A stretch of 64,000 nucleotides of DNA, from NCBI RefSeq assembly GCF_004216895.1, contig NZ_SGXE01000001.1:1408208-1472207 (forward strand), written 5' to 3'. This document shows, in pieces, positions 41,431 to 51,849 of this stretch. Every line of letters starts with the position of its first letter. The stretch's first letter is position 1. Both the position numbers and the translations under genes were made by a program. A model generated the notes under the pieces. That model made no database searches, had not been told where the DNA came from, and was given only the letters and a program-made list of their open reading frames with translations. This stretch comes from Aquimarina brevivitae (GTDB lineage Bacteria; Bacteroidota; Bacteroidia; Flavobacteriales; Flavobacteriaceae).

Positions 41431-42612
41431 ATGGGTCAAGAGGTCAGTAAACGTTATGCACAAAGAGGAGTTTCTGCAGCTAAAGAAGATGTTCATAAAG
41501 CCATTAAAAATGTAGATAAAGGGTTGTTTCCAAAAGCATTTTGCAAAATAGTTCCAGATTATTTAACAGGTGATGATGATTACTGTATCGTAATGCATGC
41601 AGATGGTGCAGGAACAAAATCTTCCCTGGCTTATATGTATTGGAAAGAAACAGGAGATTTATCTGTTTGGAAAGGTATTGCACAAGACGCGCTAATTATG
41701 AATATAGATGATTTATTGTGCGTGGGTGCTACAGATAACATCATGCTTTCTTCAACGATAGGGAGAAATAAAAATCTAATTCCTGGAGAAGTTATTTCGG
41801 CCATTATCAATGGCACCGAAGAGCTTATTAAAGAACTTGATGAATTTGGAGTTAAAATATATTCAACCGGCGGTGAAACTGCTGATGTTGGAGACTTGGT
41901 CCGTACGATCATTGTAGACTCAACCGTTACTGCAAGAGTTAAAAGAAATGCAATTATTGACAATGCTAATATAAAAGCAGGAGATGTTATCGTTGGTTTA
42001 GCATCTTACGGTCAAGCAACCTACGAAAAGGAATATAACGGAGGCATGGGTAGTAATGGGCTTACTTCTGCTAGACACGACGTGTTTGGCAAAGAATTGG
42101 CTATAAAATATCCAGAGAGTTTTGATCCTTCTGTGCCTTCAGATTTGGTATATAGTGGAGCCATGGGCTTAATAGAAGAGGTGGAGGGATCGCCAATAGA
42201 TGCTGGGAAATTAGTGCTGTCTCCCACAAGAACCTACGCTCCCATAATCAAAAAAATACTATCTAAATATACCAGTGATGACATTCATGGTATGATTCAT
42301 TGCAGTGGAGGTGCACAGACCAAGATTTTACATTTTGTTGAAGATTTGCACATTGTTAAAGATAATATGTTTGAGGTGCCCCCTTTATTTAAATTAATTC
42401 AGGAAAATTCGGGTACAGATTGGAAGGAGATGTACCAGGTGTTTAATATGGGGCATCGAATGGAATTGTATGTTACAGAAGATGTGGCTCAAGATCTTAT
42501 TTCAATAGCAGAGCAGTTCAAAGTAGATGCTAAAATTGTTGGGCGTGTCGAAAAATCAGAAAGCAAAAGACTTACCATCAAAAGTGAATTAGGCACTTTT
42601 ACCTACGAATAA
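41431..42612 (+). CDS. purM: Phosphoribosylformylglycinamidine cyclo-ligase (AIR synthetase)
   Basis: The product has 393 residues, in the size range of the Bacteroidota enzyme. It closes FGAM to aminoimidazole ribotide using ATP, purine step five. Diagnostic segments are DGAGTKSSLAYMYWKETGD, NIDDLLCVGATDNI and STGGETADVGDLVRTI. The start is the ATG at 41431; a -7 box TATCTTTG (41403-41410) lies 21 bases upstream. Confidence 0.93.
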   Translation: MGQEVSKRYAQRGVSAAKEDVHKAIKNVDKGLFPKAFCKIVPDYLTGDDDYCIVMHADGAGTKSSLAYMYWKETGDLSVWKGIAQDALIMNIDDLLCVGATDNIMLSSTIGRNKNLIPGEVISAIINGTEELIKELDEFGVKIYSTGGETADVGDLVRTIIVDSTVTARVKRNAIIDNANIKAGDVIVGLASYGQATYEKEYNGGMGSNGLTSARHDVFGKELAIKYPESFDPSVPSDLVYSGAMGLIEEVEGSPIDAGKLVLSPTRTYAPIIKKILSKYTSDDIHGMIHCSGGAQTKILHFVEDLHIVKDNMFEVPPLFKLIQENSGTDWKEMYQVFNMGHRMELYVTEDVAQDLISIAEQFKVDAKIVGRVEKSESKRLTIKSELGTFTYE

Positions 42613-42703
42613 GCAAAAAAATCACTTCTAATTTTGTAAGTTAATAACTCAATTTTGGAGTTACAAAGTTAGTAGTGCTGTATTGCAATTTACGTAAAAA
42701 GCT

Positions 42704-42711
42704 TATTTTTG
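42704..42711 (+). promoter_or_regulatory. -7 promoter box of prfA
   Basis: TATTTTTG matches TAnnTTTG, 26 bases before the ATG at 42738; a TTG at 42683 is at about the right distance for the -33 box. Confidence 0.55.
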
Positions 42712-42737
42712 TATATTCCAATAATAGGAACGGAACT

Positions 42738-43814
42738 ATGATTGATAAATTAAATATTTTTAAGCAACGATTTGATGAGGTTAGTGATTTGATCATTCAG
42801 CCTGATATCATTGCTGATCAAAAGCGATATATTAAGCTCAATAAGGAGTATAAAGATCTCAGAGCTATGATGGATGAGCGCGATGTTTATATCGAGCTTA
42901 CCGATAATATAAAGGAGGCAGAAGAGATCATTGCGGATGGAAGTGATGAGGAAATGGTAGAGATGGCTAAAATGCAGTTAGAAGAAGCTAAAGAACAGCT
43001 GCCAGATCTCGAAGAAAAAATACGCTATATGATGGTTCCTAAGGATCCTGAAGATGCGAAAAATTGCGTTATGGAGATCAGAGCAGGTACCGGAGGAGAC
43101 GAGGCCAGTATATTTGCTGGAGATTTATACCGAATGTATACCAAGTATTGCGAAGGAAAAGGCTGGAGTGTAAGTGTAGTAGATCTTAATGAAGGAACAA
43201 GCGGTGGATATAAAGAAATTATATTTGAAGTTAATGGGGAAGATGCTTACGGTACCTTAAAATTTGAAGCCGGTGTACACCGTGTACAACGAGTACCCCA
43301 AACGGAAACACAAGGAAGGGTGCATACCAGTGCAGCTACTGTTATAGTACTACCTGAAGCGGAGGAGTTTGATTTGGAATTGGATATGGCTGAGGTTAGA
43401 ATCGAAAGAACCACCTCTACCGGTCCAGGAGGACAGTCAGTAAACACTACCTATTCTGCCATTAAACTACACCACGAACCTACAGGTATGATTGTAAGCT
43501 GCCAGGATCAAAAGTCATCGCATAAGAACTTAGAAAAGGCGCTTAAAGTACTTAGATCTCGATTGTATGAGCTAGAGTTGGCTAAGAAACAAGCAGCAGA
43601 TTCTGAAAAACGAAAAAGTATGGTGTCTACCGGAGATCGATCCGCAAAAATCCGAACCTATAACTATCCACAAGGAAGAGTTACGGATCATCGAATAAAC
43701 CTTACCTTATATGATTTAGGTAATATTATTGATGGCGATATACAAAAAATCATTGATGAATTACAACTCGTAGAAAATACCGAAAAGCTAAAAGAATCTA
43801 ACGAGGTTTTTTAG
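42738..43814 (+). CDS. prfA: Peptide chain release factor 1
   Basis: The product has 358 residues from the ATG at 42738, which fits the promoter box; 21 open codons upstream are non-coding leader. The GGQ loop [13 protein letters not shown], the codon-recognition helix region and the [19 protein letters not shown] stretch are diagnostic. It ends translation at UAA and UAG. It ends before a bidirectional hairpin shared with lgt. Confidence 0.97.
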   Translation: MIDKLNIFKQRFDEVSDLIIQPDIIADQKRYIKLNKEYKDLRAMMDERDVYIELTDNIKEAEEIIADGSDEEMVEMAKMQLEEAKEQLPDLEEKIRYMMVPKDPEDAKNCVMEIRAGTGGDEASIFAGDLYRMYTKYCEGKGWSVSVVDLNEGTSGGYKEIIFEVNGEDAYGTLKFEAGVHRVQRVPQTETQGRVHTSAATVIVLPEAEEFDLELDMAEVRIERTTSTGPGGQSVNTTYSAIKLHHEPTGMIVSCQDQKSSHKNLEKALKVLRSRLYELELAKKQAADSEKRKSMVSTGDRSAKIRTYNYPQGRVTDHRINLTLYDLGNIIDGDIQKIIDELQLVENTEKLKESNEVF

Positions 43815-43835
43815 CATAGTCAATAGGATATAAAG

Positions 43836-43866
43836 AAAACGCCTGAGCTAATACTCAAGCGTTTTT
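43836..43866. terminator. Bidirectional terminator between prfA and lgt
   Basis: AAAACGC-CTGAG pairs with CTCAA-GCGTTTT (one mismatch), flanked by A/T runs on both sides between convergent genes. Confidence 0.75.
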
Positions 43867-43895
43867 ATTTTTACACAAAATATAGTGCTGTATTA

Positions 43896-44828
43896 TTAGC
43901 CTTCTTGACGCCTTTTAAAAGAGGAGATAACGAAATAAGCACCTACCAGGATAAAAGGAATACTTAATAATTGTCCTGTGGATAAAACACTATTGAATTG
44001 ATCTTCAAAACCTCCCTGACTTTTCTTTACATTTTCTACAATAAAACGAACGACGAATATCAGCATCATATACATACCAAACATAAATCCGGAGTTCTTT
44101 CGTCTATCGGTTTTCCAATAAATTAACCACAGTATTGCGGATACGAATATATAACCAAAGGCTTCATATAATTGTGCTGGATGACAATAGGGGATAGCTT
44201 CAAGCAAATTCACAAATTTTGGATTTTCTACAATGGCATCATAGGCTTCACTAGCATTTTTAATCCCTGTTTTTTGAATTGCTTCCGCTTTACTATAATA
44301 ATTTTTCACAAACTTTACTCCAAAATATGAGCTCGTCGGCTCGCCAATTATTTCAGAATTAAAAAAGTTACCAAGTCGAACAAATATTCCTCCAAAGGCC
44401 GCTGGGATAGTAACTCGGTCTAATATCCAAAGAGGTGGCTTGTTTAACACCTTTTTGGCGTACATATACATGGCAATAATAAAAGCGATAGCTGCTCCAT
44501 GACTTGCAAGGCCTTGAAATCCGATAAATTCAAATTCAGGACTGAATCGTACGGGTAATAAAATTTCTAATAAATGGTTTTTGTAATAGGCCCAGTCATA
44601 AAAAAATACGTGACCTAGTCGCGCTCCTAATAGTGTTGCAATCACAGCATACATAAATACAGAGTCTAATTTCTCCATAGCAATGTTTTCTCGGATGTAT
44701 ATTTTTTTCATCAAATACCATCCAAGTAAGAAAGCAACAACAAACATTAAACTATAAAAGCGAATTAAGAAAAAGCCCAGGTCAATACCCTCGGCAGGAT
44801 TCCAAATTATTTTAAGTGGTAATACCAT
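43896..44828 (-). CDS. lgt: Prolipoprotein diacylglyceryl transferase
   Basis: The protein has 310 residues with seven membrane segments. The RLGNFFNSEIIGEPT loop and HPAQLYEAFGY motif are the Lgt signature. It transfers diacylglyceryl from phosphatidylglycerol to lipobox Cys of prolipoproteins, of which this window has many. It is the last gene of folE-cysS-yidD-lgt. Confidence 0.96.
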   Translation of the reverse strand: MVLPLKIIWNPAEGIDLGFFLIRFYSLMFVVAFLLGWYLMKKIYIRENIAMEKLDSVFMYAVIATLLGARLGHVFFYDWAYYKNHLLEILLPVRFSPEFEFIGFQGLASHGAAIAFIIAMYMYAKKVLNKPPLWILDRVTIPAAFGGIFVRLGNFFNSEIIGEPTSSYFGVKFVKNYYSKAEAIQKTGIKNASEAYDAIVENPKFVNLLEAIPYCHPAQLYEAFGYIFVSAILWLIYWKTDRRKNSGFMFGMYMMLIFVVRFIVENVKKSQGGFEDQFNSVLSTGQLLSIPFILVGAYFVISSFKRRQEG

Positions 44829-44892
44829 TTAGTTTTTGTTTTAAAAAAGGTAAATATAGGTATTTTAAAAGTGAACGTTTATGTTAGAACTA

Positions 44893-45150
44893 TTAAGTGT
44901 TTTGGTTTTTTTTAGGTACAGGATCGTATCCACTTCCTCCCCAGGGATTGCAACTGATTATACGTTTAATAGCTAACCAACCTCCTTTTAGCAATCCGTG
45001 TGTTTTTAGAGATTCTAGGGTGTAATGCGAGCAAGTCGGCTCATACCTACATGTAGCAGGCGTTAACGGGGATATAAATTTTTGATAAACCCGTATTAAA
45101 AATACAAAGGGTGCTATTAAAATTTGCTTTATGGATATGGAAGTTGCCAA
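44893..45150 (-). CDS. yidD: Membrane protein insertion efficiency factor YidD
   Basis: The product has 85 residues. The Cys-rich core [19 protein letters not shown] and the [15 protein letters not shown] tail are the YidD pattern. The start appears to be TTG at 45150, as no ATG or GTG lies upstream before an in-frame stop; ATT three codons earlier is the only alternative. It begins 4 bases after the cysS stop, so it is translationally coupled. Confidence 0.92.
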   Translation of the reverse strand: MATSISIKQILIAPFVFLIRVYQKFISPLTPATCRYEPTCSHYTLESLKTHGLLKGGWLAIKRIISCNPWGGSGYDPVPKKNQNT

Positions 45151-45154
45151 ATTA

Positions 45155-46651
45155 TCAATTCACGGTAAATGTGGTTCCTTCTCTTCCGTCCTTAAGTTGA
45201 ATGCCAAGTTCTAGTAATTGGTCCCTAATTTTATCACTTGTTGCAAAATCTTTATTCGCTCTTGCTTCGGCACGCAATTGTATTAATAGTTCAACCGTTC
45301 CGGCTAGTTTGTCTGAGGTATCAGAGGAACTAGCATTGATGTTTATCAACCCTAATACATCGTAAACAAAGGCGTTAATGCTATTGGTTAAAGTGTCTAA
45401 ATCCTGTTGACTAATAGTAGCTTTTTCATCTTTGAGGGTATTGATGAATTTTACAGCTTCAAACAAATTAGCAATAAGTATAGGACTATTAAAATCATCG
45501 TTCATAGCATCATAGCAATCGTTCTCCCATTGTGCAACATCAAATCCTTTGGTGTGTTGAGCAGCTGTAATTTTTGGTAAAGTATCTATCGCTTCCATCA
45601 ATCGTAGAAACCCTTTCTCTGAAGCTTCTAAAGCATCACTAGAGAAATCAAGAACACTGCGATAATGAGCTTGAAGCATAAAAAAGCGAACCACAGTGGG
45701 CGCAAATGCCTTACTTAAAATAGTATTGTCTCCACTAAAAATCTCACTAGGTGAAATAATATTCCCTGTGGACTTGGACATTTTTTTGCCATTAAGGGTA
45801 AGCATATTGGCGTGCATCCAGTAGTTTACAGGTGTTTGGCCACATGCAGCCTCGCCTTGTGCTATCTCACACTCGTGATGTGGAAATTTAAGATCCATTC
45901 CACCTCCGTGGATATCAAATTGCTCTCCTAGATATTTGGTGCTCATTACAGTACACTCTAAATGCCATCCGGGAAAACCGTCACTCCAGGGAGAAGGCCA
46001 TCGCATTATATGTTGAGGCTCTGCTTTTTTCCACAACGCAAAATCTTGTGGATTTTTTTTATCACTCTGTGCGGTAAGCTCTCTCGTATTAGCAATTAAA
46101 TCCTCTATATTTCTACCGCTGAGTTTTCCGTAATGATTCGTTTCATTAAATTTTTTGACATCAAAATAAACGGAACCATTAGCTTCGTAGGCAAAACCAT
46201 TGTCGATGATAGTTTTAATGATCTCTATCTGTTCTACAATATGACCGGTAGCCGTTGGTTCTATACTTGGTGGGATATTATTGAATTTCGCTAAAATATT
46301 ATGGAAATCTAGTGTATATCGTTGTACAATCTCCATAGGTTCGAGCTGTTCTACCCGAGCTTTTTTGGCAACCTTATCTTCACCTTCATCTGCATCATTC
46401 TCTAAATGGCCGGCGTCTGTAATATTTCTTACATACCGTACTTTATACCCCAAGTGTTTTAAATATCTAAAAACCAGATCAAAGGAGATAAAGGTTCGAC
46501 AATTCCCTAAATGTACATTGCTATAAACGGTAGGTCCGCAAACGTACATTCCTACGTTGCCTTCGGTTATAGGGTTAAAGATTTCTTTTTGACCAGAAAT
46601 GGAATTATAAATTTTTAATTCCTGTGTGTTGTACATTGGAATTGAAGCCAT
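45155..46651 (-). CDS. cysS: Cysteinyl-tRNA synthetase
   Basis: The protein has 498 residues. The class I signatures are present: HIGH-like VHLGN within [12 protein letters not shown] and KMSKS within KKMSKSTG, and the Cys/His zinc site of the family (GPTV with Cys; HHECE). It charges tRNA-Cys. The upstream gene folE ends 24 bases before. Confidence 0.97.
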   Translation of the reverse strand: MASIPMYNTQELKIYNSISGQKEIFNPITEGNVGMYVCGPTVYSNVHLGNCRTFISFDLVFRYLKHLGYKVRYVRNITDAGHLENDADEGEDKVAKKARVEQLEPMEIVQRYTLDFHNILAKFNNIPPSIEPTATGHIVEQIEIIKTIIDNGFAYEANGSVYFDVKKFNETNHYGKLSGRNIEDLIANTRELTAQSDKKNPQDFALWKKAEPQHIMRWPSPWSDGFPGWHLECTVMSTKYLGEQFDIHGGGMDLKFPHHECEIAQGEAACGQTPVNYWMHANMLTLNGKKMSKSTGNIISPSEIFSGDNTILSKAFAPTVVRFFMLQAHYRSVLDFSSDALEASEKGFLRLMEAIDTLPKITAAQHTKGFDVAQWENDCYDAMNDDFNSPILIANLFEAVKFINTLKDEKATISQQDLDTLTNSINAFVYDVLGLININASSSDTSDKLAGTVELLIQLRAEARANKDFATSDKIRDQLLELGIQLKDGREGTTFTVN

Positions 46652-46674
46652 TGATGAGTGTGCTGTTTATTGAA

Positions 46675-47358
46675 TTAAAAATTGGTGTCTAATTTAATAT
46701 AATCTAAAAATTCTCTTCGTACCGATTCTTCTTTAAAACGTCCGCCAAACTCGGCTGTTACGGTACTACTTTCGATATCTCTAATGCCTCTGCTATTTAC
46801 ACATAAGTGCTTGGCATCAATGACACAAGCAACGTCTTTTGTATTCAGTACAATTTGTAAGTGTTCTACAATTTGCATGGTCATACGTTCTTGTACCTGT
46901 GGTCTTTTGGCATAATAATCTACGATACGATTCATTTTGGAAAGTCCGACCACGGTACCATTAGAAATATAGGCAACATGTGCTCGTCCTACTATTGGAA
47001 GTAAATGATGCTCGCAGGTTGAATATACCGTAATATTTTTTTCGACCAACATTTCACCATACTTATAATGGTTTTGAAATGTGGAAGCATCTGGCTTTCT
47101 TTCTGGGTGAAGCCCTGAAAATATTTCGTTGACAAACATTTTGGCAACACGTTGTGGAGTTCCTTTAAGGCTGTCGTCTTCTAGATCCAAACCTAAGGTC
47201 TCCATTATGTGTTTTACATCACTTTTTATTAATTCTATTTTTTCTTTATCACTTAGCTTAAAAGCATCTTTTCTTAATGGCGTAGTAGCATTAGTTGAAA
47301 TATGGCTATCTCCTAATGCATCAAAATCATCTACCGCTTTGTCTACCTTCACTTTCAA
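46675..47358 (-). CDS. folE: GTP cyclohydrolase I
   Basis: The product has up to 227 residues. The zinc and substrate segments are clear: YSTCEHHLLPIVGRAHVAYI and VDYYAKRPQVQERMT. It makes dihydroneopterin triphosphate for folate or related pterins. No ATG is available: the frame begins at TTG 47358 or GTG 47352, and the GTG is the more likely. It is first in folE-cysS-yidD-lgt. Confidence 0.95.
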   Translation of the reverse strand: MKVKVDKAVDDFDALGDSHISTNATTPLRKDAFKLSDKEKIELIKSDVKHIMETLGLDLEDDSLKGTPQRVAKMFVNEIFSGLHPERKPDASTFQNHYKYGEMLVEKNITVYSTCEHHLLPIVGRAHVAYISNGTVVGLSKMNRIVDYYAKRPQVQERMTMQIVEHLQIVLNTKDVACVIDAKHLCVNSRGIRDIESSTVTAEFGGRFKEESVRREFLDYIKLDTNF

Positions 47359-47587
47359 TTATTTACTTTAGACGTTACTTTATATCTATTTGTCGTAATA
47401 ATTCTTTGTTACGTACAATTAATAGTTGGCAAAGATACGATTTTGTAGTTTGACAAATACAATACACTGGGAACATTTATAATTTGTTTTGCAGATCTAT
47501 GACTTTCTGATCAAGATGTTTATCTTTATCAAAGATTTTATTGCCTACGTACACAAGAAATCTATATAATCTTACGTTATCTGAAGC

Positions 47588-49063
47588 ATGAATAAATCAG
47601 TACCTCAAATCAATATTTTATTTTACTTTCTGTTTGCTATCCAATTTACTGGTGTAGCTCAGATTGATCAAGAGTGTAGAGCATCTCAACCCTTTTGCTC
47701 TGATGCAGCCCAAGAATTAACCTTTGCGAATACAACTGGAGACCTCGACGGTCTCGGTGAAATAGGGTGTTTGAATACTACACCTAATCCCTCTTGGTAT
47801 TTCTTAAGGATTGATGAACCGGGTGAATTAGTGTTTGATATTCAACAATGGGTGGATGCCAATACCAATAATCGATTAGACCGCAATGAAAGGCAACTAG
47901 ATGTTGATTTTATAGCCTGGGGTCCTTTTCAAACCTCTTTTGTTGATTGTGATGTATTAGCCCGAGGTTGTGATCTCAATGGGGATGACGAAAATATAAG
48001 GCCGGCAGAATGTGTCAATAATGTTGATGATCCAGAATTTTATATACAAGACCTGGATACCGAAAATATCACGGACTGCAGTTATGCACGGACCCCTGAA
48101 GAGAATATTTTCACAGAAACCTTTACGATACCTAATGCACAAACAGGTGAATATTACATTATTTTGATTACCAATTTTGCTGATGAGGCTGGTGTTATTC
48201 AATTACAACAAACGAATCTTGGAGAGGAGGGCGCAGGTACTACGGATTGTAGCGTGCTTGAGGATGGTGTGGGGCCAGATGTGGCAACTTGTGGTAACTT
48301 TCCTGTATTTATACAAGGTCGATTTTCAGGGGCAATTGCATATCAATGGTACCGGGATGATGGAAGTGGTAACTTTGTAATAATTACCGGAGCAACCGAG
48401 CCTTTTTTGGAAGTAAATCAAAACGGGATTTACCAATTGCGAGGATATTCTGATGCAGGTAGAACCAATGAATTAGGTAGAGATGATCTTATTGTACAGG
48501 ATGTTTCTTCGGCAATAACTGTAGTTTTGCCTACGGTTATGGAAGAATCATTTTCGGGCAGCTATACCATAACGACAGAGCTTACTTTGATACCTGAAGT
48601 AGAAGCAGGGGATTTTACAGATTTTGAATACAGTTTATATCGTGATATAGGAGCTGGGTTTAATGAGTATAGACCTTTTCAGGAATCACCAGTCTTTGAA
48701 AATGTTCCTCCTGGAGATTATCGGGTAATTGCTAGGTATGCTAATTGTCCGGCGAGTGAAGTCGAATCTGATATTTTAGTAATTTTAGGGTATCCTAAGT
48801 ATTTTACGCCAAATGGAGATAGTATTCACGATACGTGGACTTTAATAAATATTGAAGACCAACCCTCGGCATTGATATTTATTTTTGATCGAAGTGGAAA
48901 GCTACTAAAGCAATTAATCCCTGGTGGACCAGGTTGGGATGGAACTTTTAATGGTAAACTTATGCCGTCTAGCGAATATTGGTTTCGGGTAGAGTTTAAT
49001 GAGCCAACTGACCCTAATATGCGAAGAAGAGTTTTTGCAGGTAGTTTTTCTCTTATCCGATAA
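47588..49063 (+). CDS. T9SS type B secreted protein (gliding-motility-associated C-terminal domain)
   Basis: The product has 491 residues with a signal peptide ending around residue 25 (FTGVAQ). An N-terminal domain (PSWYFLRIDEPGELVFDI, then GEYYIILITNFADEAGVIQL) is shared with the next gene. The last 90 residues carry the gliding-motility C-terminal domain (YPKYFTPNGDSIHDTW, FDRSGKLLKQ, GWDGTFNGKLMPSSEYWF) that marks type IX secretion cargo of class B. It is a probable surface protein, function unknown. Confidence 0.9.
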   Translation: MNKSVPQINILFYFLFAIQFTGVAQIDQECRASQPFCSDAAQELTFANTTGDLDGLGEIGCLNTTPNPSWYFLRIDEPGELVFDIQQWVDANTNNRLDRNERQLDVDFIAWGPFQTSFVDCDVLARGCDLNGDDENIRPAECVNNVDDPEFYIQDLDTENITDCSYARTPEENIFTETFTIPNAQTGEYYIILITNFADEAGVIQLQQTNLGEEGAGTTDCSVLEDGVGPDVATCGNFPVFIQGRFSGAIAYQWYRDDGSGNFVIITGATEPFLEVNQNGIYQLRGYSDAGRTNELGRDDLIVQDVSSAITVVLPTVMEESFSGSYTITTELTLIPEVEAGDFTDFEYSLYRDIGAGFNEYRPFQESPVFENVPPGDYRVIARYANCPASEVESDILVILGYPKYFTPNGDSIHDTWTLINIEDQPSALIFIFDRSGKLLKQLIPGGPGWDGTFNGKLMPSSEYWFRVEFNEPTDPNMRRRVFAGSFSLIR

Positions 49064-49176
49064 TCTAATATAAGCGATAAAATATGGAATAGTTGTTGAT
49101 AAGGTTTATTTGATTAGTTTTGCGGAGTTAATACGACCTAAGAACCTTTTATTGAATAAACTATTACGTACAGTCT

Positions 49177-51774
49177 ATGTTTCCTTTATTTTATGACCGT
49201 TCGCGGCCAAATTGCTCAATACTTTTGATTTATATTGGGCTTCTTATATTACCCGTTTTTGCCTATGCACAAGGATCAGTATGCTTTGATCCTTCCGGAG
49301 AAAATGGCGCTGAACCCTTTTGTAGCTCTACTGGTATTGTGTTTCCTAATTGTCATAATGGAGACGCTAGTTGTACAACATCTGCTGAGGTTGGCCCTGA
49401 TTACGGGTGTTTAGGATCTCAACCTTTTCCGGCCTGGTATTTTTTACAGATAGAAGAATCAGGAGATTTGGAGTTTAATATTGTACAAACTTCTAATGAA
49501 GATGGAACCGGGTCTCAATTAGACGTTGATTTTATATGTTATGGTCCTTTTAACGATCCTACTACTCCTTGTGCATCCGATCTTACAAGTGCTAATACCG
49601 TTGATTGTAGTTTTTCGGCTTCATTTAATGAAATCATGAATATAAACAACGCACAGGAAGGAGAATATTATTTGGTCCTGATCACAAATTTTTCGCAATC
49701 ACAAGGTTTTATAAGTTTTCAACAAATCAATGGAAATGGCGCCACAGATTGCTCCATATTAGAAGCTACTTTGGGACCTAATCAAAATATTTGTGGAAAC
49801 GGGCCTATTGAACTTGACGGTGAAACGGAAGAAGCAATACGGTATGAATGGTCGATTTTTAATGAAACTACAGGAAATTTTGAGGTTATTGCAGGTGAAA
49901 CCACCTCTATTTTATCCGTAGATGTTACTGGAAGGTACCAATTATTAGTTGAAGATGCTTCTGGTAATATCGAAACTGATGAAGTTTTGATAACTTTTAA
50001 TACACCTCCGGTAGTCGATCAGCAGCCAAATAATTTAACTTTATGCGAAGAAGCAGGTGGAACTGCTGTATTTGATTTTTCTCAAAATACACAGCGCATT
50101 CTTGGACCACAGGATCAAACCGAATATTCAGTAACCTATTATGTAAGTCAAGCAGATGCAGAGAGTGACCTAAACGCGATTGCTGAACAATTTGCAAGTG
50201 GACCAACCAATATTTTTGCTAGGATTACGAATAACAACTTGCCAAGCTGTTTTGAAATCACAAGTTTTATCTTAGAGGTTAATCCCGCACCAAATTTGAG
50301 TTTCTCAGAATTTGGATATACCATTTGCGAACCATTAGATAATACACCTGATCAAGCATTTATTACTGTAGATGAGGTAGCAGTTAGTCTACTTAGTCCA
50401 ACCGGAGAACCTGTGGACTTATTGGCAAACGACGAACCACTTCAGTTATCTAACTTTGATGTTCGCTATTATAGTTCAGTACAGGATGCTGTACAAGATG
50501 TAAATCCATTTGTCAATGGAGATACTGTGATTGATGGGCAATCCATCTTTATTCGAGTTGAGAATAGCAATACTTCGTGTTTTAATATAGATGACATCGC
50601 AGAAGTAATTATCAATGTCGCTCAAATACCGGAAGCTAATCCTAATATTGAAAATTTTGTAGCATGTGCTACAGATATTTCGGAGCCTAGTCGATCTGTA
50701 TTTAATCTTAGAGACAAGGATTTTGAAGTGCTTGGGATCAATGATCCTACAGCAAATAGCATTGCTTACTATAGAACCATTGAAGACTATACTAACGATT
50801 TAAACTTGTCGGAAGAAGAATTGGTTGCTTTTAGAAATACTACCAATCCACAGCAAATTTTTGCGGCTGTTATTGATGATCAAAACGGTTGTGGAAAAAG
50901 TAATGTAGTATCCTTTGAATTGCAGGTAAATGAACTTCCGACACTTACAGATAATGAATCTTTTAGTGGAGAACAAGTTGTTTGTGTTAATCCAGATGGT
51001 TCAGTACAGCAACCCTTGCAGATAGGAGAAGATTTAGGAGCTTTGGATGGAAATATTTACCTCTATGATTGGACGCCTGATAATACAGATCAAAACAATG
51101 ATGGTTTGGAAGACGCTATTTTCCAAATCCAATCATTACCCGAATCACAAGAGTTTAGTTTGGTAATTACCAGACTAGGGAGTAATGGAGAGCCTGATTG
51201 TACCAACGCTATTAATCCTTTTACCTCTGAGGAATATGCTATTACACTAAGACCGTCTGCTGCACCATTACGAGTAGGTTATGTAATTGAGGAATCTTCT
51301 TTTTCTTCCTCATTTACTATCACGGCTCAACCAGAATTCCAGGTTGGGGAGTTACAGGATTATGAATATGCAATTAATAATGGAAGTTTTCAGGATAGTC
51401 CGACGTTTACAGATTTACCAGCTGGAGATTATGTGATAACGGTGCGCAACAGAAATGGTTGTCAGCCTTTAGTGGAGTCCGAGCTCATACAAACCTTAGG
51501 ATATCCAAAGTATTTCACTCCTAATGGCGATAATATCCATGATACCTGGAGTTTAATAAATGCTGAGGATCAGTCTACAGCATTAATTTATATTTTTGAC
51601 CGAAATGGTAAGTTGTTAAAGCAGATTTTTCCAGGAGGATCGGGATGGAATGGTACTTTTAATGGTAAGTTAATGCCTTCGGGGGAGTATTGGTTTAGTG
51701 TTGAATTTAATGAACCTGCTGATCCAAATAATCACCGAAAAGTTTTTAAAGGTAGTTTTTCATTAATTCGATAA
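49177..51774 (+). CDS. Larger T9SS type B secreted protein
   Basis: The product has 865 residues with a signal peptide (GLLILPVFAYAQ). The N-terminal domain and the T9SS C-terminal domain match those of the preceding gene, with near-identical tail segments (YPKYFTPNGDNIHDTWSLIN, FDRNGKLLKQIFPGGSGWNG, FKGSFSLIR). The middle holds at least three repeated beta modules of the FNLRDKDFEVLGINDPTANS type, seen in flavobacterial surface adhesins. A bidirectional terminator follows at 51797. Confidence 0.9.
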   Translation: MFPLFYDRSRPNCSILLIYIGLLILPVFAYAQGSVCFDPSGENGAEPFCSSTGIVFPNCHNGDASCTTSAEVGPDYGCLGSQPFPAWYFLQIEESGDLEFNIVQTSNEDGTGSQLDVDFICYGPFNDPTTPCASDLTSANTVDCSFSASFNEIMNINNAQEGEYYLVLITNFSQSQGFISFQQINGNGATDCSILEATLGPNQNICGNGPIELDGETEEAIRYEWSIFNETTGNFEVIAGETTSILSVDVTGRYQLLVEDASGNIETDEVLITFNTPPVVDQQPNNLTLCEEAGGTAVFDFSQNTQRILGPQDQTEYSVTYYVSQADAESDLNAIAEQFASGPTNIFARITNNNLPSCFEITSFILEVNPAPNLSFSEFGYTICEPLDNTPDQAFITVDEVAVSLLSPTGEPVDLLANDEPLQLSNFDVRYYSSVQDAVQDVNPFVNGDTVIDGQSIFIRVENSNTSCFNIDDIAEVIINVAQIPEANPNIENFVACATDISEPSRSVFNLRDKDFEVLGINDPTANSIAYYRTIEDYTNDLNLSEEELVAFRNTTNPQQIFAAVIDDQNGCGKSNVVSFELQVNELPTLTDNESFSGEQVVCVNPDGSVQQPLQIGEDLGALDGNIYLYDWTPDNTDQNNDGLEDAIFQIQSLPESQEFSLVITRLGSNGEPDCTNAINPFTSEEYAITLRPSAAPLRVGYVIEESSFSSSFTITAQPEFQVGELQDYEYAINNGSFQDSPTFTDLPAGDYVITVRNRNGCQPLVESELIQTLGYPKYFTPNGDNIHDTWSLINAEDQSTALIYIFDRNGKLLKQIFPGGSGWNGTFNGKLMPSGEYWFSVEFNEPADPNNHRKVFKGSFSLIR

Positions 51775-51796
51775 GAAAACTTAGTTGAAATAATAT

Positions 51797-51824
51797 AAAA
51801 AGACGAGTGTATACTCGTCTTTTT
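51797..51824. terminator. Bidirectional intrinsic terminator
   Basis: Perfect 12-bp arms (51797-51808 and 51813-51824) with a 4-base loop, between the T9SS cargo gene and the convergent porin gene; A and T runs on both sides. Confidence 0.88.
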
Positions 51825-51849
51825 GTTTATGTAGATATGTTTGATGTTC

